A DNA stretch of 33,458 bases from Gammaproteobacteria bacterium (GCA_016874095.1 VGVH01000026.1:1-33458); one strand, 5' to 3'; shown: positions 18,840 to 27,556, counted from the stretch's first letter. The notes: generated from the sequence alone by a model not told the origin. Numbers and translations are program-made.

Positions 18840-19763
18840 CTACGTCCTGCGCTCCAGGAAAGCCACGATCATCTCCCAGGCTTCCCGGCTTTCCTCGAGC
18901 CAGGGCAGCGTGAGCGGAAAGCCGTGCTGCATGCCGCGGCCGATGCAGCCGTCGACGTCGACACCGGCGCTCCTCGCCCGCGTCGCCACGCGCAACGCGT
19001 CGTCGAGCAGCGCTTCGTGGTCGCCGACGACGAGGAACAGCGGCGGGAACCCGGCGAAGTCGGCGAACACCGGGGAGATCCCCGGATGCGAGGCGTCGGC
19101 ATCGCCGACGTAGGGCCGGCGCCATGCCTCCAGGTGTCGCCGCGTCATCCACACGTCCTTGCCGTGGTTGCTGTCGACCGACTCGCCGGTGATGGCGAGA
19201 TCGGTCCACGGCGAGATCGCGACGACCGCATCCGGGAGCGCCTGCCCGCGATCACGCAGCGCCGCGACCAGGCTCAGCGCCAGGCCGCCGCCCGCGGAAT
19301 CGCCCGCGATGACCAGCGGCGCATCGGGCCGCAGGGATGAAACATAGGCCCAGGCCTCGAGCGCGTCATCGAGTGCCGCCGGAAAAGGGTTCTCCGGCGC
19401 GAGCCGGTAGTCGGGCACGAACACTTCAGCCCGGCAGCGATAGCTCACCACGCGCGCGCGATCGCGATAGGCCGCCGGCGATCCGAAGATATAGCCGCCG
19501 CCATGCAGGTACAGCACGACGCGGCGCGGGTCCCGCACCGCGCACAGCGCCTCGATCGCCGTGCGCCCGGCCTGGTGATCGGCGAAGACCATGTTGGGGT
19601 ACTTCGACTGCATCGACTCCCGTGTCACGGTCGCGAGCCGCGCGAAGCGCCGCCGCGCCGTCACCGGGTCGGAGTCAGGACCGTAAAGGCTGGTGACCAG
19701 GCCATACGCCAGGGTCGAGAGTCGCCGCTTCCAGCCTGCTGTCGCGCGCCGCGTCGGAGTCAT
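18840..19763 (-). CDS. Alpha/beta hydrolase, hormone-sensitive-lipase (family IV) type
   Basis: 307 residues from the ATG at 19763. The oxyanion-hole motif LYLHGGGYIFGS and the nucleophile elbow GDSAGGGLALS (Ser) are typical of the HSL esterase family, as are YRLAPENPFPAALDD and ISPWTDL. The acid is Asp in VGDHEALLDDAL and the catalytic His is in GMQHGFPL. It probably hydrolyses short- to medium-chain carboxyl esters in the cytoplasm; the true substrate is unknown. The frame is open upstream to 20090, but that part is arginine-rich and crosses the divergent gene, so it is rejected. An inverted repeat ACATTGT/ACAATGT (18795-18801 and 18832-18838) lies just after the stop codon. Confidence 0.9.
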   Translation of the reverse strand: MTPTRRATAGWKRRLSTLAYGLVTSLYGPDSDPVTARRRFARLATVTRESMQSKYPNMVFADHQAGRTAIEALCAVRDPRRVVLYLHGGGYIFGSPAAYRDRARVVSYRCRAEVFVPDYRLAPENPFPAALDDALEAWAYVSSLRPDAPLVIAGDSAGGGLALSLVAALRDRGQALPDAVVAISPWTDLAITGESVDSNHGKDVWMTRRHLEAWRRPYVGDADASHPGISPVFADFAGFPPLFLVVGDHEALLDDALRVATRARSAGVDVDGCIGRGMQHGFPLTLPWLEESREAWEMIVAFLERRT

Positions 19764-19938
19764 GCGGTCGATGGTAAGTGCGCGGCCCCGGACTTGGCCA
19801 GCGCGCCTCGGCACGCGCCAGCGGACCCCGATTGCCCGCCGGAGATCATGCGCCCGTCCGCGGCACCATGTCACACGCGCTTGAACGCTGGCGTACCGTA
19901 GAATTGCTGCACTTCGAACTTCACTGGACCACACACCA

Positions 19939-20487
19939 ATGTCTGCGCACCCCTGGCTGACGGAAACGCCCTGGCCGACGCGGCAGCTGCCGCGCGAAGA
20001 CCTGACCCGACGGATCGAGCACTTCCTCGCGACGCACTGGATGGGCGTCCTCTGCACCACCGGCCGGAATGGCCCCATCGGCAGTCCCATGGAGTTCTAC
20101 GCCGAGGGTCTCGTCACGTACCTTCTGCCCCAGCCGGGCAGCCCCAAGGTGAAGGCGCTCCAGGCCGACCCGCGCATCTGCCTCGCCGTGCACGCGGCGA
20201 ACTGCGGGTGGGCCAGCGTGCGGGGCGCCCAGATCTTCGGGCGCGCGGCATTCATCGAGCCGGGGACGCCCGACCACGAACGGGCGATGACCGTCTATCG
20301 CTGGGAGGCGTCATCCGTGCAGCTGGGCAGGCCCCTCGACCGCCCGCCCCAGATGCCGCTGCTGCGGATCGATCCTGACCGGATCGTCTATACGGAGCAG
20401 TGGCTGCGCAAGGACGGGTTTGGCCCGCGCCAGATCTGGCACCGTGATCCGGACAAGCGGGCCAGCGCGCTACAGTACGGCCACTAG
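19939..20487 (+). CDS. Pyridoxamine 5'-phosphate oxidase-like FMN-binding split-barrel protein
   Basis: 182 residues with the split-barrel pattern: an N-terminal helix (LTRRIEHFLATHW), strand MGVLCTTGRNGPIGSPMEFY, strand VTYLLPQPGSPKVKALQADPRICLAVHA and RGAQIFGRAAFIE. This matches the PNPOx-like superfamily, whose members bind FMN, F420 or heme. Specific PdxH residues are not obvious, so it is not called pdxH. A -10-like TAGAAT (19899-19904) lies upstream, without a good -35. It diverges from the hydrolase gene, sharing a 175-base control region. Confidence 0.75.
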   Translation: MSAHPWLTETPWPTRQLPREDLTRRIEHFLATHWMGVLCTTGRNGPIGSPMEFYAEGLVTYLLPQPGSPKVKALQADPRICLAVHAANCGWASVRGAQIFGRAAFIEPGTPDHERAMTVYRWEASSVQLGRPLDRPPQMPLLRIDPDRIVYTEQWLRKDGFGPRQIWHRDPDKRASALQYGH

Positions 20488-20664
20488 CGGACTAGCCGCC
20501 GCGGTCACTGACTCCGGACGGCCGGAAGGCCGCGGAAGGGATTGGCAGAGAACTGCATTAGACTGGCCAGGCCGACTGCACAGGCCGGCGGAGTGACAGC
20601 GAAAAAAGAGCATCGAACCCGAACGGGAATGGGTCAGCCCGAAACGTTCCACCAGGGGGGAAGC

Positions 20665-21276
20665 ATGAACGCGCAAACGCTCCGGGTACTGGTCAGCGCC
20701 GTGGCGCTGTCATTGCTGTTCTTCGCAGTGCTCATGGGTGTGTCCATGGCCAGCGTCATGTTCAACGCCCGCTGGTCGCCGGACCTGGTCTGGTTTCCGG
20801 TGCCGGTAATCGCCATTCTCGCGGTAGCCGTCTACTGGGCCGAGAGGCGCTGGAACATAGGCCTGACCCATCCGGCCGGCATGCCGTGGGGTCGCGTATA
20901 CGCCATCGGCATCGCGCTGACGGTGTTCGGCGTATGTGTCGGCGCCGTCAACGGCGTGTTTACCGGCAAGATACGCGCCACGGAATTGTATGGCGGCGAC
21001 GTCAGCCCGCTGTTCCAGATTACCTACGCGTTCCTGATGTCGGTGTTCGCGGCCGTGCTGGCTGAAGTCGCCTTCCGCGGCATCATGCAGCCTCGGATGC
21101 ACACGGTGCTGGGGCTCTGGCCGACCGTGCTGACCATCGCCGTCATCAACCTGCTCGCTCATCGCTGGGGGCCGGTCAGGCGAGACGATGCGGCAGATCC
21201 GCCGCCGCGTGCAGCGAGTGGTCGGCCGGGCAGCCTGACTCCCGGAAGTTTCCGATGCGGGTTCGTCAGCCCCTGA
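20665..21276 (+). CDS. Truncated, degenerate CPBP-family (CAAX protease-like) membrane protein
   Basis: 203 residues from the ATG at 20665, which has a very strong ribosome-binding site (AGGGGGGAAGC). About five membrane helices are followed by the protease region LAEVAFRGIMQPR and INLLAHRWGP. In active CPBP proteases the first motif is EExxxR and the second FxxxH: here Ala replaces the first Glu and Asn the Phe. After HRWGP the last roughly 35 residues are charged and Pro/Arg-rich, where relatives have one or two more helices. This looks like a C-terminal truncation or frameshift, leaving a probably inactive protein. Its end overlaps the next gene start by 22 bases. Confidence 0.6.
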   Translation: MNAQTLRVLVSAVALSLLFFAVLMGVSMASVMFNARWSPDLVWFPVPVIAILAVAVYWAERRWNIGLTHPAGMPWGRVYAIGIALTVFGVCVGAVNGVFTGKIRATELYGGDVSPLFQITYAFLMSVFAAVLAEVAFRGIMQPRMHTVLGLWPTVLTIAVINLLAHRWGPVRRDDAADPPPRAASGRPGSLTPGSFRCGFVSP

Positions 21277-22922
21277 CCTCTTTGTCATCGGTGCTCCGTC
21301 GCATCACAGCGTTTTTCGTACTCGTCACGCCGTTGTCGGCCGCCACCACGCCTCGAGACGACATCAACGCGCGCCTCAACACCGGCATCCTGGCCGAATA
21401 CCTCCCCGCCGCGGCCAGCGGCATGCCACGCGGACCGGTGGAGACGGTTCCTGCGGATGCGGCGCTGTTCGGCAGCGGCACGTCTACGCGCGCCCGTTAC
21501 GCCTTCGCCGCGGGCGAGTGCGTCGTGACCATCACCGGCGACTCGCCGAACATGCAGGGCGTGGCGATGACGTTCTCAAACCCGGCGATCGCCGGCTTCA
21601 CGGGCAATCGCATGACACGCGTCGGGAGCGAGCGCGTGCTCGTGCAGGCCGATGGGGAGTGGCAGGTATTCGCCAACAACTTCCTGGTGCAGGTCCGGGG
21701 CGACTGCACGGACGAACAGAAGTCGCGGCTTGTCGCTGCAACGAACGTCGATGGGCTCCGCCGGCTACTGGTCGCCGTCGAGCCGACCGCGGCGACCAGG
21801 CCGAACGAGGGCAGCTCCTCCCGGCTGCTCTGGGCACGCACATTCGGCGGCCGCGCCGGCGACTGGTCCTACGCCATGACGGGCACGCGTGACGGTGGGC
21901 TCGCCGCCGCGGGACGCACCGAGTCGAAGGGCGCGGGGCGCGAGGACGCCTGGGTAGTCCGGCTCGACGGGAGCGGCGAAAAACTCTGGGACCGCGCCTA
22001 TGGCGGCGCCGCCGCCGATCGCGCCCGCGCCATCATCGAGACCCGCGACGGCGGCCTTCTCGTCGCCGGCGCCACTGAATCGAAAGGCGCCGGGGAGTTC
22101 GATGCCTGGATCCTGAAGCTCGACGCGCGCGGCGAGCTCCTCTGGGACCGGCACTACGGCGGGCCGGGCGCCGACTGGGCGAGTGCCGTCGTCGAGACCC
22201 GCGACGGCCGCTACGCCATTGCGGCGTACACGCAGGATACGCTGGCGACGGCCTTCGATGCCTGGGTGCTGATGCTCGATGCGCGCGGTGAACTCCTGTG
22301 GGAACGGCGGTTCGGCGGCGCTGCGGAGGAGTGGGCCAGCGCCATCACAGAGACGCGCGATGGCCTGCTGGCCGTCGCCGGCCACACCGAGTCGAAGGGC
22401 GCCGGCAGCGCGGATGCCTGGGTGCTCGTCCTCGACGCTGCCGGCTCACTGCTGTGGGAGCGCACCTTTGGCGGCAGCGAACGCGACTACGCGAGCGCGA
22501 TTGCTGCCACGGCAGACGGCGGTGTCGTCGTCGCCGGCCCGACGAGTTCGCAGGGCGCCGGCCTGGTCGACGCCTGGCTCCTGCGCCTCGACCGGCAGGG
22601 CGATCTGCGCTGGGACCGGACCTTCGGCGGCAAGGCGGACGACTGGCCGCGCGCCGTGCTCGAGCGCGCGGACGGCGGCTACGCGCTATCGGGTTACACG
22701 ATGTCGCAGGGCGCGGGCCAGTACGACATGTGGCTGCTGGCCGTGGATGCGACCGGCCGGCTCACCCGGGAGGAGGTGTTCGGCGGGCCGGCCAACGAGT
22801 GGGCCCGATCGCTGGTCGCGATGCCCGACGGCGGACTCGCGATCGCGGGCGACACCTGGTCGCAGGGTGAGGGCCTGTCGGATGTCTGGGTGTTGCGGAT
22901 CGCGCCGCCGGCCGATCGCTAG
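21255..22922 (+). CDS. Secreted protein with seven 52-residue propeller-like repeats
   Basis: 555 residues. GGAAG lies six bases before the ATG at 21255. A signal peptide (residues 1-29, core ITAFFVLVTPLSA) precedes an N-terminal domain (about 30-185) I do not recognise, with two cysteines (89 and 151) that could pair in the periplasm. From residue 191 to the end there are seven tandem units of about 52 residues, each with the pattern LLW-[DE]R-[FY]GG ... TRDGG-hhhAG-TxSxGAG-x2-DAW-hhhLD-x2-G. The same pattern occurs in delta-60 and related beta-propeller repeats, so a seven-bladed propeller is the natural model. Function unknown; a binding role in the periplasm or outside the cell is inference. 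No partner gene other than the upstream CPBP remnant. Confidence 0.8.
   Translation: MRVRQPLTSLSSVLRRITAFFVLVTPLSAATTPRDDINARLNTGILAEYLPAAASGMPRGPVETVPADAALFGSGTSTRARYAFAAGECVVTITGDSPNMQGVAMTFSNPAIAGFTGNRMTRVGSERVLVQADGEWQVFANNFLVQVRGDCTDEQKSRLVAATNVDGLRRLLVAVEPTAATRPNEGSSSRLLWARTFGGRAGDWSYAMTGTRDGGLAAAGRTESKGAGREDAWVVRLDGSGEKLWDRAYGGAAADRARAIIETRDGGLLVAGATESKGAGEFDAWILKLDARGELLWDRHYGGPGADWASAVVETRDGRYAIAAYTQDTLATAFDAWVLMLDARGELLWERRFGGAAEEWASAITETRDGLLAVAGHTESKGAGSADAWVLVLDAAGSLLWERTFGGSERDYASAIAATADGGVVVAGPTSSQGAGLVDAWLLRLDRQGDLRWDRTFGGKADDWPRAVLERADGGYALSGYTMSQGAGQYDMWLLAVDATGRLTREEVFGGPANEWARSLVAMPDGGLAIAGDTWSQGEGLSDVWVLRIAPPADR
21825..22919 (+). repeat. Seven tandem protein repeats of about 156 bases
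   Basis: Seven consecutive units encode the propeller-like blades of the secreted protein. Units 2 to 6 are the most alike and keep GG, DGG, AG, GAG and DAW at fixed positions; unit 3 has lost the SKGAG segment (TLATA instead) and unit 7 has a divergent last strand. At the base level the units have drifted, so the array is old rather than a recent expansion. Confidence 0.85.
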
Positions 22923-22951
22923 CGCAAATGCGGCCAGGCGGCGCCCGAGGA

Positions 22952-23221
22952 TCAGTCGAGCAGTGCATGACCCTTCGGCAGCTGCGCGGCGTACCAGCGC
23001 GCCAGCCGGTGTCGCAGCATCTTCTCCGACACCTGTTCTTCCGGCAGCGGTGCGATCTTGCGATCGTGGACGAGCAGCCGATACACGTAGGCCAGCTTCT
23101 CGCTTTGTGAGTCGGTGGGCTCGAATACGGCAGCGCCCCGATCCTCGGCGTATTTCACGGCAGCTGCCAGGCCGAGCTTGAAGAGCTCGTTCTCGTGTTT
23201 GAGGGGGTTCACGCAACCCAT
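22952..23221 (-). CDS. DUF5062-like small protein
   Basis: 89 residues from the ATG at 23221. HENELFKLGLAAAVKYAEDRGAAVFE, KLAYVYRLLVHDRKIAPLPEEQ and KMLRHRLARWYAAQLPKGH match what I recall of the DUF5062 family of small gammaproteobacterial proteins. It is predicted helical and cytoplasmic, with no known function. An ATG at 23275 is also in frame but adds a Pro/Gln/Arg stretch unlike the family. It diverges from the aminotransferase gene; the 160 bases between them include an AT-rich block. Confidence 0.6.
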   Translation of the reverse strand: MGCVNPLKHENELFKLGLAAAVKYAEDRGAAVFEPTDSQSEKLAYVYRLLVHDRKIAPLPEEQVSEKMLRHRLARWYAAQLPKGHALLD

Positions 23222-23381
23222 GTTGCGCCGTTCACGGGCGCGCTGCCAGCCCTGTGGTGGCGGGCTGATGATCATCGCGACGGCCGGTTACACTAGGCGA
23301 ACGATGATCCTTGAAAATCCTGTTTACGCGCTGTGCTGAGTTTTTGAATAGAAACAGGTATTTTTCACGCCATCTCTGATT

Positions 23382-24623
23382 TTGCATGCGGTAAAGGCCG
23401 AACCGGTTTTGAATCCTGGCACGCCAACAGCGCCGCAAGCGGCCCGCCCACGCGAGCACGTTCCCAAGCAGCCGGTACTGTCGGCCGCCGCGTTTGCCCC
23501 GGCATTCGGTGCCGCTCCTCCCTGCGTGCTCGATGCAGGCAGCCTGCGCTATGTCAATCGCGGCTGCATGGCGCTGGGGCTTGCACTGGAGCACGCGCAA
23601 ATCGGCGACGGCGACGAGGTGCTGCTGCCGGCCTATCACTGTATATCCATGGTCGAACCCGTGGTCTGGCGCGGTGCGCGCCCGGTGTTTTATCGCATCA
23701 ACGCGGACACCACGATCGACCTGACCGACATCGAAAGCCGGATTACCTCGCGCACACGCGCATTGCTTGCGCCGCATTACTTCGGGTTCCCGCAAGACGT
23801 GCAGGGCATACGCAGGTTCTGCGACGCCCATCGGTTGTTGTTCATCGAAGACTGCGCACACGCGTTTTTCGGGGCCATCGACGGCAAGCCATTCGGTTCT
23901 TTTGGCGATTACGCGATCGCGAGCGCGTGGAAGTTTTTTCCGGTCTGCGACGGTGGTCTGCTGGTGAGCGCCGGCCGCGACCTGAGCCGTATCGAAACCC
24001 GTTCGGCCGGCTTGCGTTTCGAAGCAAAAGCGATGATCAACGCCCTGGAATATGCGTTCGAATATCGGCGTCTGCCCGTCGCGCGCCTGCTGTTCAAGGT
24101 ACCGTTGATGTTGAAGGACTTCCTGCTGCGGCGGGCGCGGCAGGCGCTGGCAGACGACGGCCCGCCGCGGCCGCAGGCTGCCGAAGATGTCGGTGACTGG
24201 GGCTTCGACGCCGCGCTCATCCGGCAAAAGATGTCGCTGTTTTCCCGCTGCGTGACCACCCGGGCCGCGCGCCGCCGCATCGGGAAAAGGCGACGCGCCA
24301 ACTATGCTCGGCTGCTTCAGGGGTTAAGCGGTGTCGCAGGTTGCCGCCCGCTGTTTCCGACGCTGCCGGAGCAGGTTGTACCGCATGTGTTCCCGCTGGT
24401 GATGGAGGAACCAGAACGGATATTCGGTCCGCTGAAGCGGCGGGGTGTGCCGATCATACGTTTTGGGGAATATCCCTGGCCGGACATGCCGGCTGAGCTG
24501 TGCCCGGTGAGCCGCGATTTGTCGCGGCAGGTGTTTCAGTTTCCCTGCCACCAGGAGTTGCAACTCCCGGAACTGGACTGGATGATTGATTCCGTACGCC
24601 AGACACTGCATGCAGTCCGCTAG
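23382..24623 (+). CDS. DegT/DnrJ/EryC1/StrS-type PLP aminotransferase
   Basis: 413 residues. The PLP-dependent fold of sugar aminotransferases is visible: GDEVLLPAYHC, ARPVFYRINADTTIDLTDIE, LLAPHYFGFPQDV, IEDCAHAFFG with Asp157, and SAWKFFPVCDGG with the Schiff-base Lys184. Relatives usually modify nucleotide sugars for polysaccharide or glycolipid synthesis. No ATG fits: in-frame starts are TTG at 23382 or TTG at 23409, and only the second has an AAAGG some distance upstream. GC is lower than in neighbours (36 of 60 bases in 23641-23700 and 37 of 60 in 24301-24360). It is followed 14 bases later by an acyltransferase gene, so the two form a pair. Confidence 0.85.
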   Translation: MHAVKAEPVLNPGTPTAPQAARPREHVPKQPVLSAAAFAPAFGAAPPCVLDAGSLRYVNRGCMALGLALEHAQIGDGDEVLLPAYHCISMVEPVVWRGARPVFYRINADTTIDLTDIESRITSRTRALLAPHYFGFPQDVQGIRRFCDAHRLLFIEDCAHAFFGAIDGKPFGSFGDYAIASAWKFFPVCDGGLLVSAGRDLSRIETRSAGLRFEAKAMINALEYAFEYRRLPVARLLFKVPLMLKDFLLRRARQALADDGPPRPQAAEDVGDWGFDAALIRQKMSLFSRCVTTRAARRRIGKRRRANYARLLQGLSGVAGCRPLFPTLPEQVVPHVFPLVMEEPERIFGPLKRRGVPIIRFGEYPWPDMPAELCPVSRDLSRQVFQFPCHQELQLPELDWMIDSVRQTLHAVR

Positions 24624-24637
24624 ATCGACACGGTCCT

Positions 24638-25795
24638 ATGCCGCCCGATAGCCTTGCGCCCGCCGCCACGCCGCACGCGACCTGCGTGGTCAAGGTGTAC
24701 GAGGCCGTGTCCGCGCTGCCGCCGCACTACGAAGCGTTGTTCGCCCAGGCCGGCAACGCCAGCGTGTTCTTTACCCTGCCGTGGTTCAACAACTACGTGC
24801 GGACCGTGCTCGCGCCCGAGGAGCGCGTGCGCATCTACGCGGTCGAATCGGCTGCGCCGCCGCTCATCGCACGTGCCGTGCTGGTGATGCAGTACCAGGT
24901 CTCCGCCAAAGGCGTACCGGGCAGGGCGCTCAACAGTCTTGCCAATTACTACACGTCGCTGTTCGGCGTGATCTGCGAGTCCGGTCGGTCCGACATGCCG
25001 CAGGTCTTCGACGCTATCGCAAAGGCAATTGCGAACGACACGCCGCGCTGGAGTGAAATCGATCTGCATCCGCTGTCCCTGGAGGAGCCGCATTTCACGC
25101 AACTCGCCACCGCGCTGCGAAAGGCAGGCTTGCTGGCACAGGAGTACTTCTGTTTCGGCAACTGGTACCTCGATGTCCACAACCAGCCGTTCCAGGAATA
25201 CCTCAAGACGCGCCCAACCCGCATCTCCAAGACCGGCTCGCGCATGCGCCGTAACCTGGAGAAAGGCGGGCAGTATCGCTTCGAGCTTTACCAGAGCACC
25301 GATAAGCTCGACCAGGCGCTCGCCGACTACAACACTGTTTACAGATCAAGCTGGAAAGTCGCAGAGCCGCATCCGGAATTCATCGGCGGATTGCTGCACA
25401 CCTGTGCCGAGCAAGGCTGGTTGCGGCTGGGCATCGGCTATATCGATGACGAACCCGCTGCCGCGCAGATCTGGATCGTCGCCGCCGGCCAGGCTTCGAT
25501 TTACAAGATGGCCTACGACAAGCGCTTTGCCAGGCAGTCGGTGGGTACGGTCGTCACCATCACCCTGATGGAGCATGTCATCGAAGTAGACAGGGTGACG
25601 ATCGTCGACTATCTCTCCGGCGACGACAGCTACAAGCGCGACTGGATGTCGCATCGGCGCGAGCGCTGGGGCCTGCGCGCGTTCAACCCGCGCACGCCGC
25701 ACGGCTTGCTCGCCGCGGCAAGGCATATGGGTGGCCGCGCCGCCAGGCGCGCCGTCGACGCCGTGCGCAGCTTGCGCGGTGGTAAAGCCAGGTAG
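24638..25795 (+). CDS. GNAT/FemAB-like acyltransferase (BioF2-like)
   Basis: 385 residues with a GNAT fold of the FemAB-related acetyltransferase type: VFFTLPWFNNYVR near the N-terminus, SRMRRNLEKGG in the centre and the late core PAAAQIWIVAAGQASIYKMAYDKRFARQSVGTVV, followed by VDYLSGDDSYKRDWMSHRRERWGL. Such proteins often sit in polysaccharide or PEP-CTERM/exosortase clusters and transfer acyl or amino-acyl groups. Here it pairs with the DegT gene in a lower-GC block, which suggests joint work on an amino sugar. There is no signal peptide. Other cell-surface synthesis genes are not in the window. Confidence 0.82.
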   Translation: MPPDSLAPAATPHATCVVKVYEAVSALPPHYEALFAQAGNASVFFTLPWFNNYVRTVLAPEERVRIYAVESAAPPLIARAVLVMQYQVSAKGVPGRALNSLANYYTSLFGVICESGRSDMPQVFDAIAKAIANDTPRWSEIDLHPLSLEEPHFTQLATALRKAGLLAQEYFCFGNWYLDVHNQPFQEYLKTRPTRISKTGSRMRRNLEKGGQYRFELYQSTDKLDQALADYNTVYRSSWKVAEPHPEFIGGLLHTCAEQGWLRLGIGYIDDEPAAAQIWIVAAGQASIYKMAYDKRFARQSVGTVVTITLMEHVIEVDRVTIVDYLSGDDSYKRDWMSHRRERWGLRAFNPRTPHGLLAAARHMGGRAARRAVDAVRSLRGGKAR

Positions 25796-25819
25796 CGCAG
25801 CTGCTCGGGCGAGACCAGG

Positions 25820-26872
25820 CTAGCTGCGAAAGTGCGGCAACACCCGCTCGCGGATCACCCGCAGGGCTTCGAACGGCTCGCCGAACACGCGCAGCGCGAG
25901 GTCAGTGAGGCCGGCGCGTGCCATGGCGCGGTAGCGCTCGATCTCGCGGTCGATGTCGCCGTGGTCGCCGGACGAACTGCAGGCATCAATCAGCCTCTGT
26001 ACGAGGTCGAGTGGCACGCCCTTTATGTCGCCCGTGCCGGTGATGCCGGCCATCAGGAAGTTGCGGTAGTTGTCGCGCACGAACTGCGCTTCGGCCGGGT
26101 CGAGCAGGTGGTCGAGGCCGATGTGCGGCGGGATGACTTCGGCGCGGGCGAAGAGGCCGACGCGTGCCTCGTGCAGCGAGGCCGCGCGGTCCTTCTTGAT
26201 GTGCCAGGCCCAGAAATTGCCGACGCGGAAGTCCTCCGCCGGCCAGCTGCGCTGCGCGAGCCCCGCACGAATGTCGGCCATCACTTCCGGCAGCCGCTCG
26301 GCCGTCACGTCGCCCACCTGGATGCCGTCAGCGATGCGCCCGCCCATGCGCAGCATCTGCGGGCCCATCGAGCAGGTGATGATCTTCGGCCGCGGCGCCT
26401 TCATGTAGGACATGCGGAAGGGCTGGCGCACGCGGAAGACCTCGCCGCGGTAACCGCGGAAGGCCTTGCCGCTCGAGTAACGCCAGATGATCTCCGCCGC
26501 TTCGCGCACGCCGCGCACGATTCTCATTTTGCCGAAGTCGAGCGACGCACCCTGGCCGTGGTCGGTGGTCGCAAGCGCCATCGCGCCGCCGCCGCCAAGC
26601 CCGATCATCGCGCGACCGTTGGCGAGTTCGTTCAGGCTGATGAGCGAGTAGGCGATGCGGACCGGGTGCATCTCGTAGGGGCTCAAGGCGAGCACGCCGA
26701 GCTTGATGCGGCTGGTCGCCAGAGCCGCCTGCGACAGGCCGAGGAACGGATCCCAGCCGTCCGGCAGGTTCGAGTGCCAGATCGCGCGGACGCCGGCCCG
26801 CTCGGCCTCGACCGCGAACTCGGCCACCTGCCGCGGGTGCAGATTGCAGCCCAGAATGATTTCGATATCCAC
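25820..26872 (-). CDS. LLM-class (luciferase-like) flavin-dependent oxidoreductase
   Basis: 350 residues from a GTG at 26872, with GGAG eight bases upstream. Bacterial luciferase-like TIM-barrel features: AEFAVEAERAGVRAIWHSNL, LATSRIKLGVLALSPYEMHPVRIA, LISLNELANGRAMIGLGGGG, PKIITCSMGPQMLRMGGRIADGIQVG. These match the F420- or FMN-dependent monooxygenase/reductase class; the substrate is unknown. An extension to 27139 is open but lies in the region shared with the divergent UrcA gene and is not protein-like. It converges on the acyltransferase gene, 24 bases away. Confidence 0.88.
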   Translation of the reverse strand: MDIEIILGCNLHPRQVAEFAVEAERAGVRAIWHSNLPDGWDPFLGLSQAALATSRIKLGVLALSPYEMHPVRIAYSLISLNELANGRAMIGLGGGGAMALATTDHGQGASLDFGKMRIVRGVREAAEIIWRYSSGKAFRGYRGEVFRVRQPFRMSYMKAPRPKIITCSMGPQMLRMGGRIADGIQVGDVTAERLPEVMADIRAGLAQRSWPAEDFRVGNFWAWHIKKDRAASLHEARVGLFARAEVIPPHIGLDHLLDPAEAQFVRDNYRNFLMAGITGTGDIKGVPLDLVQRLIDACSSSGDHGDIDREIERYRAMARAGLTDLALRVFGEPFEALRVIRERVLPHFRS

Positions 26873-27063
26873 GGCTGCGCTCCGTGATAGGGACCGGTCG
26901 CTACTTGCCCGCGGCCAATTTCGCCGCCCCATGCATTGCTTCGACTCTACTCCTGGCCTGGGTTGCGTCGCAAACCAGTCCATACGCGAACCTCCCGATG
27001 TCGGGCGCGGGGCCCAGGGTCGACGATAAGCGCAAGGAGTGAAGCCTGAGGAGGTAAACGGCA

Positions 27064-27495
27064 ATGAACAGGAAATCGATGGCCACCTGCTTCGCGAGCA
27101 GTGTGTTGACAGCGGGCGCTCTGATGGCATTGCCGGCATACGCTGCCGAGCCGCAGGGTACTGCCGAGATCGTCGTTCGTTCCGAGCGGCCAGCCGTGAG
27201 GTCGGACGAACCTGTGGTGATGCAGGTCGGGCAGACCGAGACCAGGGTACCGATCATGCTGGTCGAGATCCGCCACCACGTCAGTTTCGACGACCTTGAT
27301 CTGGCGACAGCCACCGGGGCCGATGCGCTGGTGGAGCGGGTCCGGACGATCGCGAAACAGGGTTGTACGCAGCTGGACAGGATGTACCCGCGTTCGAGTC
27401 CCGACGGCGGCTGCATGAAGGAAGCGGTCAGGAACGCGATGCCGCAGATCGAGGCGGCGATCGCCGAAGCGAAGACGAGAGCGGCGCCAGGCTGA
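27064..27495 (+). CDS. UrcA-like secreted small protein
   Basis: 143 residues. The signal peptide ends after PAYA (residues 1-27). The mature part has VEIRHHVSFDDLDLATATGADALVERVRTIAKQGC and GGCMKEAV, which is the UrcA-family pattern: a V-x-x-DLDL-x-T-x-G-A segment with two later cysteines that probably form a disulfide. Strong ribosome-binding site GAGGAGG. UrcA-type proteins are small periplasmic proteins of unknown function. It lies 61 bases before a TonB-dependent receptor in the same direction, so the two may be linked. Confidence 0.75.
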   Translation: MNRKSMATCFASSVLTAGALMALPAYAAEPQGTAEIVVRSERPAVRSDEPVVMQVGQTETRVPIMLVEIRHHVSFDDLDLATATGADALVERVRTIAKQGCTQLDRMYPRSSPDGGCMKEAVRNAMPQIEAAIAEAKTRAAPG

Positions 27496-27506
27496 CGACA
27501 GTCTTG

Positions 27507-27529
27507 CCGGTGTCCCGGCCGGGGTCCCG
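27507..27529. repeat. Short tandem direct repeat upstream of the receptor gene
   Basis: CCGGTGTCCCG (27507-27517) and CCGGGGTCCCG (27519-27529) differ by one base and repeat with a 12-base period; CCCGGCCGGG (27514-27523) between them is a perfect palindrome. They lie in the 61-base gap before the TonB-dependent receptor and could be a binding site or weak hairpin. Confidence 0.3.
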
Positions 27530-27556
27530 AAGTCCGGACGCTAGGGGTATTCCCGC

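Noticed and set aside
20519-20532. CGGCC-GGAA-GGCCG hairpin after the PNPOx-like gene as a terminator
   Set aside because: Five base pairs with a GNRA-type loop but no T-tract; such short GC hairpins are frequent here.
21825-22919. Tandem array as a DNA satellite or CRISPR-like repeat
   Set aside because: The 156-base period is conserved at protein level, with no spacers and drifted bases, so it encodes propeller-like blades.
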